DNA of 35,860 nucleotides from Pelosinus propionicus DSM 13327 (GCF_900114615.1 NZ_FOTS01000054.1:1-35860), one strand, 5' to 3'. Positions 24,606 through 33,264 are shown, counted from the stretch's first letter. A program made the numbers and translations. The notes: generated by a model not told the origin, from the sequence alone.

Positions 24606-25007
24606 TTATTGATGCGACTTAATCAATTCTTCCAATACAATTCCATGCCGTCCTTCATCTTTGGCCGCGGCTTCAATTTCCTCGGCAACTTTCTCTAAAC
24701 CCAATTGACGAGCCTTCTGTGCGAACTCCTTAATTTTTCCTTCCCCTGCCGTTTCTGCTTTGGCAACTTGACTCAGTACAGCAAAGAGATCTTGGGAAAC
24801 ATGACCGTTTAAAACGGAGTACAATCCAGCATGGCGAGCTTCATCATTTGCAATTTTCAGCAAAAGCTCTGCAACATCATGCAGTCCTTTCTCCTCGGCA
24901 ATCCTTGCTAGCCCATAGTACATCACTGTTCCCTGTGCTTCCGCTTTCAAATATTGTTCCACCTGTTCTTCCAGCTCTGTTCCCTTCGTAATACCAAGTA
25001 AACTCAT
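24606..25007 (-). CDS. Rubrerythrin-type ferritin-like diiron protein
   Basis: A 133-residue four-helix diiron protein, without the rubredoxin tail of classical rubrerythrin. Ligands are visible in YLKAEAQGTVMYYG, NDEARHAGLY (ExxH), AKAETAGEGK and KDEGRHGIVL (ExxH). It detoxifies peroxide in anaerobes. The start is ATG 25007, with AGGAGG 6 bases upstream; GTG 25013 overlaps this site. Confidence 0.88.
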   Translation of the reverse strand: MSLLGITKGTELEEQVEQYLKAEAQGTVMYYGLARIAEEKGLHDVAELLLKIANDEARHAGLYSVLNGHVSQDLFAVLSQVAKAETAGEGKIKEFAQKARQLGLEKVAEEIEAAAKDEGRHGIVLEELIKSHQ

Positions 25008-25150
25008 ATACACCCTCCTATGTTATAGTGATCGATCGGCAGCAGTGTACTCCTTTGCCCCTCTCGATCCCGACTAAAGATTCCCTTATCTATTATGACT
25101 CGATTCCAGCGAATTTATTGCACAGGACATTTAAGCCTTCATCTATACGC

Positions 25151-25186
25151 AAAAGTCCTGTAAAGCATCTGCTTTACAGGACTTTT
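25151..25186. terminator. Strong bidirectional terminator, 16-bp perfect stem
   Basis: AAAAGTCCTGTAAAGC (25151-25166) pairs perfectly with 25171-25186 around ATCT. The arms end in A4 and T4, giving U tracts on both strands. It ends the LysR transcript on the minus strand. Confidence 0.88.
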
Positions 25187-25237
25187 CCTTCTTATATAGC
25201 GAGACAACTGCTTGTCCCTGTGTCTTTGGGTAAGAAT

Positions 25238-26113
25238 TTAAAAATATAACGTTTTAAAATTCATGCTCTGAATAAATTCATAAAAGGCTTGAACCAGCTT
25301 TAATTCCATCGTGTCTTTATGGTAAAACATCCATGTATTACGAGTTAGCGGTTTGCCAGACCGATAAACCATTTCATGCGTACATATATCTTTACAATTA
25401 TTAAGAATCATTTCCGGCAAAAAGGCATAACCCAAACCTTTGATAACCATTTCCTTACAAGTGTCTACCCGGTCTACTTCCATACCGATTTGAGGGGGTG
25501 CGGAATAATTCTCATTCCACCATTTATCAACCAGCAGCTGCACCGAGTATTCACTTCGGTAATCCACCCTCGGCCGGTAGGGCAAATCAATAAAACGCAG
25601 CGGCTCTTTTGATGAAACATACATTTTTTCCGTAAACAACAGCATTTTCTCTCCTGAAAAGCTATAATCCCCGCGAACAAAACCAATATGCACATCATTA
25701 TTATATACAAGATTGACAATTTCTCGACTCCAGCCCGTAGTGACTTTAAACTCAATGCCTGGATAATCCACTTTGAAACGCCGGAGCAATTCCGGCAGCA
25801 AATATTTAGTGAAGAAGGTAGAAGCACCGATCCGCAAAATTCCGGTAGGCTGTTCATGCATATTTTGAATATTTTCTTCAAAAATTCGCATCTTCTGCAG
25901 CATTTCGTAAGACGCTCTGACTAAATATTCACCCTCAGGAGTGAATTGCACCCCTTTTTTCCCCCTTACCGCAATGACCGTTCCAAATCTGGACTCGATA
26001 TGCTGCAGACGGCTGGACAAAGCAGGCTGGGAAATAAACAGCGCCTCTGCCGTTTTCGTAATGCTCTTTTTTTCATACAATGTCTTCAGGATAAGCCAAT
26101 CCCGTTCATCCAT
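25238..26113 (-). CDS. LysR-family transcriptional regulator
   Basis: A 291-residue regulator: HTH TKTAEALFISQPALSSRLQH, then a substrate-binding domain beginning LRIGASTFFTKYLLP. The start is ATG 26113 with GGAGG 8 bases upstream. It lies downstream of the CitF-like gene on the same strand, and may once have controlled a citrate or tricarboxylate locus. Confidence 0.88.
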   Translation of the reverse strand: MDERDWLILKTLYEKKSITKTAEALFISQPALSSRLQHIESRFGTVIAVRGKKGVQFTPEGEYLVRASYEMLQKMRIFEENIQNMHEQPTGILRIGASTFFTKYLLPELLRRFKVDYPGIEFKVTTGWSREIVNLVYNNDVHIGFVRGDYSFSGEKMLLFTEKMYVSSKEPLRFIDLPYRPRVDYRSEYSVQLLVDKWWNENYSAPPQIGMEVDRVDTCKEMVIKGLGYAFLPEMILNNCKDICTHEMVYRSGKPLTRNTWMFYHKDTMELKLVQAFYEFIQSMNFKTLYF

Positions 26114-26234
26114 ACCATTTACCTCCAAGCAACAATAAACCGCAATCCATTTGCTATGGTTATTGTATCATCACAAGCGTTACAAAACCAGCCAGGACAG
26201 TCATTGCTGCTTGAGGGGGCGTGACTGCTTAGAA

Positions 26235-26888
26235 TCATCGATCATCGAGTTTCACGATGTAATCTGCCTGCCGCTGAGAACTATGGATCGGACAGATCGG
26301 ATGATCTACAACATTGTCCGTAATCACTACAACAGTATCTGCCGTAACAGTATTCATAAAAGCACCAGCCTCTGCTCCTTGAAGCCCGTTTATATTGCCA
26401 TAGATATCACAACTGAGTGCAGCTATAAACGCAACATCAACCTTTGCTTCATTACTCTTACTGGCAGACACTCCACCATCCTGGGAACCAATAGGGATTG
26501 GCTTTTTTATGTTATTGGCATTAAAAAAATGTTCCAACTTATTTTGCAGACCACTCGTCTGATCGGCTACAATCACTCCCTTTAGAAAAAAAGGATGTAA
26601 TAACGTATCTTTTATATGCAAAGAAGAACTGACAGCCAGCGTCAAACCTTTCATTCCCTTATGTGCCATCATCTTTAATACCGTATTCATCATCTCGTCG
26701 CCATTGGGTAAGCCGTAATGGAAGGAAATCTTCATACCATTTTTTAAGCCAGAGGCATCGATTGCCTCTTCAATCGACTGTAACAGTTTCGCAGCAGTAC
26801 CTGAATGTACTGTCTTCAGCTTTGCTCCAGCCTTGCAACTGTCTACTAGCGATTGAGCAGCAACTTCTGTTTCTGCTTCACTACGCAT
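26235..26888 (-). CDS. Truncated citrate lyase alpha subunit (CitF)-like protein
   Basis: 217 residues that align by eye with the first half of CitF, the citrate:acetyl-ACP transferase subunit: TVHSG, NGMKISFHYGLPNGDEMMN, DVAFIAALSCDIYGNINGL, TDNVVDHPICPISQ-like residues and DYIVKLD. CitF is about 500 residues, so the C-terminal half is missing. The frame ends cleanly and AGGAGG lies 7 bases before ATG 26888, so it may still be made. No citD, citE or citC is present. It may be a deletion derivative or an independent short CoA-transferase-like protein. Confidence 0.7.
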   Translation of the reverse strand: MRSEAETEVAAQSLVDSCKAGAKLKTVHSGTAAKLLQSIEEAIDASGLKNGMKISFHYGLPNGDEMMNTVLKMMAHKGMKGLTLAVSSSLHIKDTLLHPFFLKGVIVADQTSGLQNKLEHFFNANNIKKPIPIGSQDGGVSASKSNEAKVDVAFIAALSCDIYGNINGLQGAEAGAFMNTVTADTVVVITDNVVDHPICPIHSSQRQADYIVKLDDR

Positions 26889-26978
26889 AACATTCCCTCC
26901 TTTTGTGCAGTTACATTATATATGCATTTTTTATTATTACGGTAATAGTAAAAATCTTTGGTTATCTATAGAAAAAAC

Positions 26979-26990
26979 AAATACGTATTT
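26979..26990. promoter_or_regulatory. 12-bp perfect palindrome between GntP and CitF-like genes
   Basis: AAATACGTATTT (26979-26990), flanked by A- and T-rich arms (ATAGAAAAAA to the left, TTTTCTAT to the right) that extend the symmetry. It could be an operator for the CitF-like gene or the end of the GntP transcript. Confidence 0.4.
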
Positions 26991-27016
26991 TTTTCTATTA
27001 ACCTGTATCCCATTCC

Positions 27017-28336
27017 TTATGAGATCACGTAATGGATCAGCAGTACGCCAGCCAGCCCCATAAAGGAAATGGCGGTCTCCATCACGCACCAGGAGCGTAT
27101 GGTTTCCTTTACGGAAAGATTGAAGAATTCCTTAAACATCCAAAATCCCGGGTCATTGGGAGGCCCTGCCATGACACTGCCTGCCCCGGTCGCCAGAACC
27201 ATGAGCTCGGGACTGACGCCCGTTGCTGCAATGAGAGGCAGTACCATGCCCCCTGTGGTTAAGGCAGCTACCGTTGCTGATCCTACAGCAAGGCGTAGAA
27301 CCGCGGCAATCATCCATGCCAGCACTAAGGGGGAAAGCTGGGAGCCTGCCATCAAAGAGGCAATGTATTTTCCCACGCCGCTGTCAATGAGCACCTGTTT
27401 AAAGGCACCACCGCCCCCTACGACTAACAGAATCATGGCAATGGTCATGGCGGACTGCTGCACGGACTCCATCATGTCTGCCATGGTCTTTCCCCGCTTT
27501 ATACCAAAAGTATAAAAGGCAACGAGAACAGCAAGAAGCAAGGCCATATCCGCATTGCCCACAAAGGCAAAGAACTGGGTAATGTACGATTCCTTGGGAA
27601 GTGTTAACTTGGTAAGAGAAGCGGCTGCCATTAAGAATACAGGAATCAAGGTGGTAAACAGACTAGATCCAAAACTAGGCATGTCCTCTTCTCTAAAAGA
27701 CTGATGGCTGTGCAGTCCTTGGGGTACAGCAGGATTGAGATCCTTCATGGTTTCATAGAAGAAGGGTCCAGCTACAATAATCGTCGGGATGGCAATGAGA
27801 AAGCCATAGACTAAAGTGAGTCCCAGATCAGCATTAAAGATAACCGCAATGGCCGTAGGCCCTGGATGGGGCGGTAAAAAGCAATGGGTCACGGATAAGG
27901 CGGCTGCCATGGGTATACCCACTTCCAGTAAGGGCACTTCTGCCGATAGGGCAATGGTAAAGACCAAGGGAATGAGAAGGACAAAGCCAACTTCATAGAA
28001 TAAGGCAATCCCTACAATGAAGCCTGTTAAACAGACTGCCCACTTTACATACTTCCTGCCGAATCGATCAATGAGGTGCATGGCAATGCGCTGGGCTCCC
28101 CCGCTGTCTACCATGAGTTTTCCCAGCATGGAACCTAGGCTAATGACTAAGGCCAAATGCCCTAAGGTTCCTCCCACACCGCTTTCAATGGAATCTACTA
28201 CTTTTAACAAGGGCAGTCCTTCTGCCAAGCCGACTCCCAGAGATACGAGAATCAAGGAGAGAAAGCTGTTGAGCTTCACACCGATAATGAGGAGAAAAAG
28301 GAGGACAATCCCTAAGGCTAAGATGACTAACGGCAT
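27017..28336 (-). CDS. GntP-family gluconate:H+ symporter
   Basis: A 439-residue permease of about 12 helices. The family signature is clear: LPPHPGPTAIAVIF, VGSATVAALTTGGMVLPL and the GPPNDPGFWMFKEFF near the C-terminus. It imports gluconate or a related sugar acid. The gene overlaps the end of iolC by 10 bases, so the two are translationally coupled. Confidence 0.9.
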   Translation of the reverse strand: MPLVILALGIVLLFLLIIGVKLNSFLSLILVSLGVGLAEGLPLLKVVDSIESGVGGTLGHLALVISLGSMLGKLMVDSGGAQRIAMHLIDRFGRKYVKWAVCLTGFIVGIALFYEVGFVLLIPLVFTIALSAEVPLLEVGIPMAAALSVTHCFLPPHPGPTAIAVIFNADLGLTLVYGFLIAIPTIIVAGPFFYETMKDLNPAVPQGLHSHQSFREEDMPSFGSSLFTTLIPVFLMAAASLTKLTLPKESYITQFFAFVGNADMALLLAVLVAFYTFGIKRGKTMADMMESVQQSAMTIAMILLVVGGGGAFKQVLIDSGVGKYIASLMAGSQLSPLVLAWMIAAVLRLAVGSATVAALTTGGMVLPLIAATGVSPELMVLATGAGSVMAGPPNDPGFWMFKEFFNLSVKETIRSWCVMETAISFMGLAGVLLIHYVIS

Positions 28337-29382
28337 GATCTCCCTCCTTCAATGGACTGATCCCAGGGAATTTCCGCAATGACCTTCCCTTTTTCCTGGC
28401 TATCATCAATAAAATCCATGATTTCCTCGGCAGTAGACATGGCATCGGAACAGCTATGACTGGCGACAACCCTTGCCGCAGAAGCTGCCGCAAGCTCTAA
28501 GGATGGAGCCAGTTCCCAACCTTCTAGGATGCCATAGAGAAAGGCGGAAGCATAGGCATCCCCACCGCCAAAAGATTTTAAGAGCTTTACTGGAAAGGAG
28601 CCTACCTGATAGGCTTTGCGGTCACTGCTATAGGCAAGGGAACCGTTCTTGCCATGTTTGATAATGACAATCTGATTCCCATGGAAAAGATATTGATCCG
28701 CTAAACAAAAGTCGGGAATGTCATTATCCTTGTCCAGCTTTTCCATGAGTTCAAACTCTTCCCGGGAGCCCATGAGGATATCACTGCGCTGTCCTGCCAA
28801 AGAGTAGTACACGGCTACTTCCTCCTTCGACTTCCAAGTATACCTGCGGTAGTCAATATCAAAGATAATCTTGGTATCGTGCTTCTTAGCATAGGTCATG
28901 GCTAAAAAGCAGGCTTCCCGGGAAGGACTGGCTGCCAAGGCAGTACCAGAAATTAAGAGGAATTTAGCACGTTTAATATAGTCTTCGGAAATATCGGTAG
29001 GAGCTAAAGCCAGATCGGCAACACCTTCCCGGTACATGAGAATCTGACTTTCGGTGGGACTGGAGATTTCCGTAAAGGTCAGACCTAAGACTTCTCCGTT
29101 TGAGGATGGGGTCACATGGAATACATCAATGCCTTTTTCGATAAAGTAATCGGTGACGTACTTGCCAAAGGCATCATCGGAAACCTTGCCGATAAAGCCG
29201 ACCTTCTTGCCAAGACGGGCTAAGCCTACAGCAATATTGGCAGGGGAACCGCCTACGTATTTGGTAAAGGTATTAACCTTATCTAAGGTACGATGGATTT
29301 CATTGGGGTTTAAATCAATGGCTATGCGCCCTACCGCAATGACATCGATGTCTTTCTCAGAGGCAAAGGTAAACTTTTTCAT
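28327..29382 (-). CDS. iolC: 5-dehydro-2-deoxygluconokinase (IolC-type PfkB kinase)
   Basis: A 351-residue PfkB kinase. GGSPAN (44-49) is the substrate motif, DIDYR (175-179) is typical of IolC, and FGGGDAYAS (271-279) carries catalytic Asp275 with GGGD in place of the more common GAGD. IolC phosphorylates 5-dehydro-2-deoxygluconate in inositol breakdown, yet no other iol gene is here. It sits between a Zn dehydrogenase and a GntP permease, suggesting another source of the same intermediate. A related sugar acid as substrate is possible. Confidence 0.82.
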   Translation of the reverse strand: MKKFTFASEKDIDVIAVGRIAIDLNPNEIHRTLDKVNTFTKYVGGSPANIAVGLARLGKKVGFIGKVSDDAFGKYVTDYFIEKGIDVFHVTPSSNGEVLGLTFTEISSPTESQILMYREGVADLALAPTDISEDYIKRAKFLLISGTALAASPSREACFLAMTYAKKHDTKIIFDIDYRRYTWKSKEEVAVYYSLAGQRSDILMGSREEFELMEKLDKDNDIPDFCLADQYLFHGNQIVIIKHGKNGSLAYSSDRKAYQVGSFPVKLLKSFGGGDAYASAFLYGILEGWELAPSLELAAASAARVVASHSCSDAMSTAEEIMDFIDDSQEKGKVIAEIPWDQSIEGGRSCR

Positions 29383-29411
29383 AATTACAATCTCCTGTTT
29401 TTGTTTTTTAT

Positions 29412-30428
29412 TTACAGCACTGCTACCACTTTGACAAACTTGTCCGGGAAGCCAGCCATGTTCATGACGGCATCGGGAATCTCGTCAAAGGTCACTACAC
29501 GGGTGATGATCTCACGTACCTGTACCTGCTTGTTCTGCAGTAAGGCAATGGCTTCGGGAAATTCCTTGACACTGGTGCGAGAACCGACGATATCTAATTC
29601 TTTCTTGGTAATCACGGCAGTAGGAAGAGGCGTTTCTCCATTAGGCCAGCCGACTAAGGCGATGCGTCCGGCAGCAGATACATAGTCAAACATGCCATAA
29701 ATGGCTCCTTTGGCTCCCGATGCTTCAATGACCACTTCTGCCATGCGTCCCTTGGTAATGGCAAAGAGTTCCTGAATCACCTTTCCCTGCGCAGGATGCA
29801 GGGTATGGGGTATGCCAATCTCTTTTGCCAGTTCTAACCGTTTCTCTTCTACATCGACTACAATGGGAACCGCTCCATAGACCATGGCGACTTGAGCAGC
29901 TAATAGCCCAATGGCTCCCGCCCCGATGATGAGAACATGCTCCCCTTCCTTGACTCTAGACCGATGATTGGCATGGAGGGCAATAGTCAAGGGCTCAATC
30001 ATGGCAACCTCCTGCCATTCCATTTCACGAGGTACCAGATGCACTAAGTTCAACGGATGGGTCACATACTCCGCCATGCCTCCATCCGTCTGTACTCCTA
30101 AGACTTTTAACTGTTCGCAGCAGTTGGTTCTGCCCATGCTGCAAGGGTAGCACTGATAGCAAGGCAGATAAGGTTCTAGGACGACTCGATCTCCTACGAT
30201 AATTCCCTTGCTGTTATCTGAAATAGACACCACTTCCCCGCCGATCTCATGACCGATGATTCGTGGATAGCTTACAGTAGGATTGACACCCCGATAGGCA
30301 CCAATATCTGATCCGCAGATGCCAAGGGCACGGACTTTGATGAGGACTTCGCTGTCATTCTTGCGCTCTGGTATGGGGATGTTTTTGATACCGATTTTGA
30401 GAGGGGAATCTATGGTTATGACTTTCAT
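29412..30428 (-). CDS. Zinc-dependent sugar/polyol dehydrogenase
   Basis: A 338-residue MDR dehydrogenase. Catalytic zinc at Cys38 and His60-Glu61, structural zinc at Cys90, 93, 96 and 104, and the NAD motif GAGAIG about residue 170. It resembles L-iditol/L-gulonate 5-dehydrogenases. It is the first gene of the dehydrogenase-iolC-GntP operon, 29 bases before iolC, and may oxidise the acid imported by GntP at C5. It differs clearly from the other Zn dehydrogenase at 10108. Confidence 0.85.
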   Translation of the reverse strand: MKVITIDSPLKIGIKNIPIPERKNDSEVLIKVRALGICGSDIGAYRGVNPTVSYPRIIGHEIGGEVVSISDNSKGIIVGDRVVLEPYLPCYQCYPCSMGRTNCCEQLKVLGVQTDGGMAEYVTHPLNLVHLVPREMEWQEVAMIEPLTIALHANHRSRVKEGEHVLIIGAGAIGLLAAQVAMVYGAVPIVVDVEEKRLELAKEIGIPHTLHPAQGKVIQELFAITKGRMAEVVIEASGAKGAIYGMFDYVSAAGRIALVGWPNGETPLPTAVITKKELDIVGSRTSVKEFPEAIALLQNKQVQVREIITRVVTFDEIPDAVMNMAGFPDKFVKVVAVL

Positions 30429-30570
30429 GTGTTTTTGTCTCCTTTTGATTTAAGATTTAGATGGTATGAGCGGGACTAAATGCAAATCTTATTTTCGAGA
30501 ATAAAAAGCAGAATTTTACAAATATTGCTGGTATAATCTAGGTAGTGGGATTTTAGAAGTCTTGTCTTTG

Positions 30571-30639
30571 CTACTGGCAGGTGGAAGGACTTCTGATTGT
30601 TACTTTTCTTTCTGGGCATGATTGAGCATTAGAAAACAA
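30571..30639 (-). CDS. 22-residue ORF with perfect Shine-Dalgarno
   Basis: TTG 30639 starts a 22-codon frame with the sequence MFSNAQSCPERKVTIRSPST plus CQ, ending with TAG at 30571. Its leader AAGGAGGTGATAA (30641-30653) matches the 16S anti-SD perfectly over 11 bases, at 7-base spacing. It lies just downstream of the XRE regulator gene on the same strand. An inverted repeat (AGAAGTC 30555-30561 with GACTTCT 30588-30594) overlaps its end. No homologue recognised. Confidence 0.45.
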   Translation of the reverse strand: MFSNAQSCPERKVTIRSPSTCQ

Positions 30640-30703
30640 TTTATCACCTCCTTAAGTGGCTTTGGATTTATGATTTTTTGATTAATTGTCGCTTTACGCT
30701 ACA

Positions 30704-30895
30704 TTAATCATTAAAAAAAAGCTCCCAATCAAAACTCAGAGTAAATGCTATTCTTTTCGCAACTTTTGGACTGGGATTCCTTATTCCCAATTCGATCTGA
30801 GTATAATAAGGACGCTTTATATTAGCCTTGTCGGCTACCTCTTGATGAGTTATCCCTTTTTGATTTCGTAATTCTAATAGCCAGATCCTTACCAT
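30704..30895 (-). CDS. XRE-type HTH regulator, 63 residues
   Basis: Almost the whole protein is one Cro/CI-type HTH domain: GITHQEVADKANIKRPYYTQ and IELGIRNPSPKVAKRI. The start is ATG 30895, with AAGGG 8 bases upstream; earlier GTG and ATG codons overlap that site. It is divergent from the second XRE gene. A Cro-like partner of the switch. Confidence 0.82.
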   Translation of the reverse strand: MVRIWLLELRNQKGITHQEVADKANIKRPYYTQIELGIRNPSPKVAKRIAFTLSFDWELFFND

Positions 30896-30929
30896 CCTCA
30901 TCACCCTTGTTCTTTTTCGCTACATTTTT

Positions 30930-30958
30930 ATTATAGTAGCGTTTCGCTACTAAGTCAA
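30930..30958 (-). promoter_or_regulatory. Leftward switch promoter with operator inside the spacer
   Basis: On the minus strand TTGACT (30953-30958) and TATAAT (30930-30935) are 17 bases apart. The operator TAGTAGCG-TTT-CGCTACTA (30934-30952) fills the spacer, so the repressor must compete with RNA polymerase. A further half-site, CGCTACA, lies at 30919-30925. Confidence 0.8.
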
Positions 30959-31000
30959 TAATATTTATAATCATTTGTGCCTTATCGCTACAATATATTT

Positions 31001-31026
31001 TAGTAGCAAACTGCTACATATATAAT
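31001..31026 (+). promoter_or_regulatory. Rightward switch promoter with matching operator
   Basis: The -10 TATAAT (31021-31026) faces the plus-strand XRE gene. The operator GTAGCA-AAC-TGCTAC (31003-31017), with the same 3-base centre as the leftward operator, occupies the spacer. The -35 is poor (about 30998-31003), so this promoter may need activation or be weak. A half-site ATCGCTACA lies at 30984-30992. Confidence 0.65.
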
Positions 31027-31053
31027 AAGTGGTAAGAAAGGTTGTGATAAGCT

Positions 31054-31431
31054 TTGTTAGGTAAAAGACTAAAAGAATTAAGAACTGCCAAAGACTTAAC
31101 ACAACAGAAATTAGCAAATATCTTGGGTATTCCCCGCGGGACATATGCCCATTACGAAATAGGAAAGCGTGAACCAGATAATGCTACCCTTTTGCAGTTT
31201 GCTAAATTTTTTAAAGTTACAGTTGATTATTTATTAAACAATGATACTACCGGATTACAATCTGTCCAACCAAGAACAGAACCTCCTTCTGACTTAATCA
31301 AGTTTCTTGATCAGTCAGAAGTATTACTTGATGGCATGCCACTAACTAAAGAAGATAAATCCAAAATTAAAGCGTCACTTGATATTATATTTTGGGATTC
31401 AAAACAGAAAAAAAAGCAGGAAGAATCGTAA
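31054..31431 (+). CDS. XRE-family repressor, CI-like
   Basis: A 125-residue regulator: HTH LTQQKLANILGIPRGTYAHY and EIGKREPDNATLLQFAKFFK, then a linker and a short helical tail (SDLIKFLDQSEVLLDGMPLT, ending KKKQEES). It starts at TTG 31054 after AGAAAGG. It lacks an S24 protease domain, so induction would not be by RecA-driven cleavage. Likely binds the TAGTAGCR operators. Confidence 0.85.
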   Translation: MLGKRLKELRTAKDLTQQKLANILGIPRGTYAHYEIGKREPDNATLLQFAKFFKVTVDYLLNNDTTGLQSVQPRTEPPSDLIKFLDQSEVLLDGMPLTKEDKSKIKASLDIIFWDSKQKKKQEES

Positions 31432-31448
31432 ACCGATTTTTCCTGCTT
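31414..31448 (+). terminator. Terminator overlapping the XRE gene end
   Basis: AAGCAGGAAGAATCG (31414-31428) pairs with CGATTTTTCCTGCTT (31434-31448), mismatched at one internal position; the stop codon lies in the loop. Confidence 0.6.
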
Positions 31449-31701
31449 ATTCTCTTACTATATATCTTATATTTTTATAAGCATATAAAATAATTTACAC
31501 TGATGGTAATACTTATGGAAATTAACAAAACAGTCTTTGGCAGGATACCCCACTAAATGCTCCACAACGATGGTATCATGCTGTTTACCTTAACAATCTA
31601 ATTACAATCTCATCGATATCGCTTACCATAAATTCAATAAACATCCATACTGATGAATAAGTGATCTAACATGTCTAAATTATAGAAAGATGACGTTTAA
31701 C
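31449..31701. other. Intergenic with a coding-like fragment
   Basis: No intact gene. A minus-strand frame of about 40 codons ending at 31467 reads HDTIVVEHLVGYPAKDCFVN, then FHKYYHQCKLFYMLIKI. It looks like the tail of a lost gene, but I do not recognise it. Confidence 0.3.
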
Positions 31702-31949
31702 GTAAGCGTCAAACAACCAAGTGGATAGTTTTCAAGCTAACTCCATGAGATAATATTTCCAAATTAGAGTTTTTCAAGTTTTTAGAGCTACTTGAAAAAC
31801 TCCAAGGAGGAGTTTTCTTGGATACTCAAAAAATCAAACAGGCTTACCGATTAAATCAATGGACTGAAATTGTCCGACAATGCCGTAGTAGTGGGCAAAC
31901 GGTTGCTGCTTTTTGTAAAGAACAGAATTTGAATCATTATAGTTTTTAG
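31702..31949 (+). mobile_element. IS66-family left end with truncated tnpA
   Basis: Begins with the IS66-like terminal sequence GTAAGCGTCAAA at 31702 and carries a hairpin (31767-31779 with 31790-31802, GAGTTTTTCAAGT arms) before the first gene. The accessory tnpA starts at TTG 31818 after AAGGAGGAG and reads 43 codons (SSGQTVAAFCKEQNLNHYSF) before the element breaks off in the haemagglutinin sequence. The tnpB and tnpC genes and the right end are lost. Confidence 0.78.
31818..31949 (+). pseudogene. tnpA: IS66 TnpA accessory protein, 3' truncated
   Basis: 43 residues of the usual ~100: QAYRLNQWTEIVRQCRSSGQ and following match the IS66 TnpA N-terminus. The stop TAG arises at the breakpoint, where intact copies continue with YYW. 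The protein is almost certainly non-functional. Confidence 0.75.
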
Positions 31950-33198
31950 GAAAGACGAGAGAAGAAAGATAGGCGAGGCCACCAACCACTAAGCCAATTA
32001 AAGGATTATTCAGTCCCTCCGCATAATCGTTATTCTTCGTCCCACTTGCTGCCGTCGAACCACCAGTTTGAGCATCGCCTCCAACTGCCTTGGCTGCTAC
32101 AACTCCTACAAATACACTTGCCCATTGGTGTAAAGCGGGGTCTTGAATTTTCGATAATTCCCCTTGAATAGCTTCATTGAATCCGGCTCCAGTGGCGCCT
32201 GCCAGGACATCACCGCCGCCTAAACCGGACATTAGGCCACCAACAAATGCATGCAGTGCAATTTTTTCGATACTGCCCTCAGCCCAGCCATTCTTTTCAC
32301 TAATAACATGAACCAACTTATAGGCTTCTTCCCCAAATCTTTGGGATAATTCTTGTTTTTCTTTAACTGTTGTTTTATCAAAGATTTTCCCCAATGTTTG
32401 GGTCGCTGCGGTAGCATCGCGGCTGAGATCATCAAGGTTAATGGTTTCACCGCTAGGAGTCTATATGGTTGCTGCTGAAATTGCAGACTGTGTCGTGCTT
32501 TGGGCATCGCCAGATGCTGGCATTCCAATATTGGGTGTTATACCCTTTTCATTTAGTTTAGCGTCAGCAGATGTATCAATATTTACCCCTACACTACTTG
32601 CGCTGTATTCTGCCTTGTTCTCAAGATTTGAATAGGTCAATGTATCAGTAGTCAGCTTATTCTTATCGGCATCTGCCGTGCTGACAATGACCGCACCTTT
32701 TAGGTCGGTGTTGCTGACGATGGTAATGTCAAAGCCACCTGTTCCGGCACTTATCGATGTTTGCTCTACCACGCTGCTATAGGTGGAATCAGTCTTGTTT
32801 TTTGTCATAGAACCATCAACACCATCTACACTGACGTCGAGGCCGATATCGATTCTTCCATCCGTTGAGGTCTTATTCGCCCTATAGTTATCCGTATCCT
32901 GCTGGCTTTCTAAGGTAAGATTTCCGCCAATTGTAGCAACTACGCTATCTCCTTGTACTTGGGCACCCGTTAGGCTGGTATCTTGACCACTTTTTATAGT
33001 TAATGTATTCTGTGCGGTGATTTGGGTTTCGGTGTGGGTGGTGGCATCGGTATTTTCTGTACCACTCGATTTACTGGAACTTGCGTATAGACCAGTTACT
33101 GCCCCGCTTGGGTTTAAATCCACACCATAACCGCTGGATTTACTGCTCGTTACTGTATCACTGGTACTGGTATTTTCAGCTGCTGTTAATTCAATATT
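31834..33198 (-). pseudogene. Filamentous haemagglutinin/CdiA-type protein, C-terminal region, broken
   Basis: The minus strand carries a haemagglutinin repeat region (GGNLTLESQQDTDNYRANKT, SKSSGYGVDLNPSGAVTGLY) followed by the conserved pre-toxin part (ALHAFVGGLMSGLGGGDVLA) of two-partner-secreted or CDI proteins. An amber codon at 32461-32463 interrupts one continuous frame (SAISAATI-stop-TPSGETINLDD). The N-terminus is missing from about 33198 upward, and the toxin end is replaced by antisense IS66 sequence (KQQPFAHYYGIVGQFQSIDL). No immunity gene or TpsB partner is visible. The last 25 codons exist only through the IS fusion. Confidence 0.82.
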
Positions 33199-33264
33199 GT
33201 GACGGCTAAGACGGCAGCAGATCAAACTACAGCAAGTGATGAAAGCCAAGGGAATATCCTCAAT

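Noticed and set aside
33199-33249. N-terminal MAFITCCSLICCRLSRH of the haemagglutinin frame
   Set aside because: Unlike haemagglutinin sequence; it comes from the junction past the truncation point.
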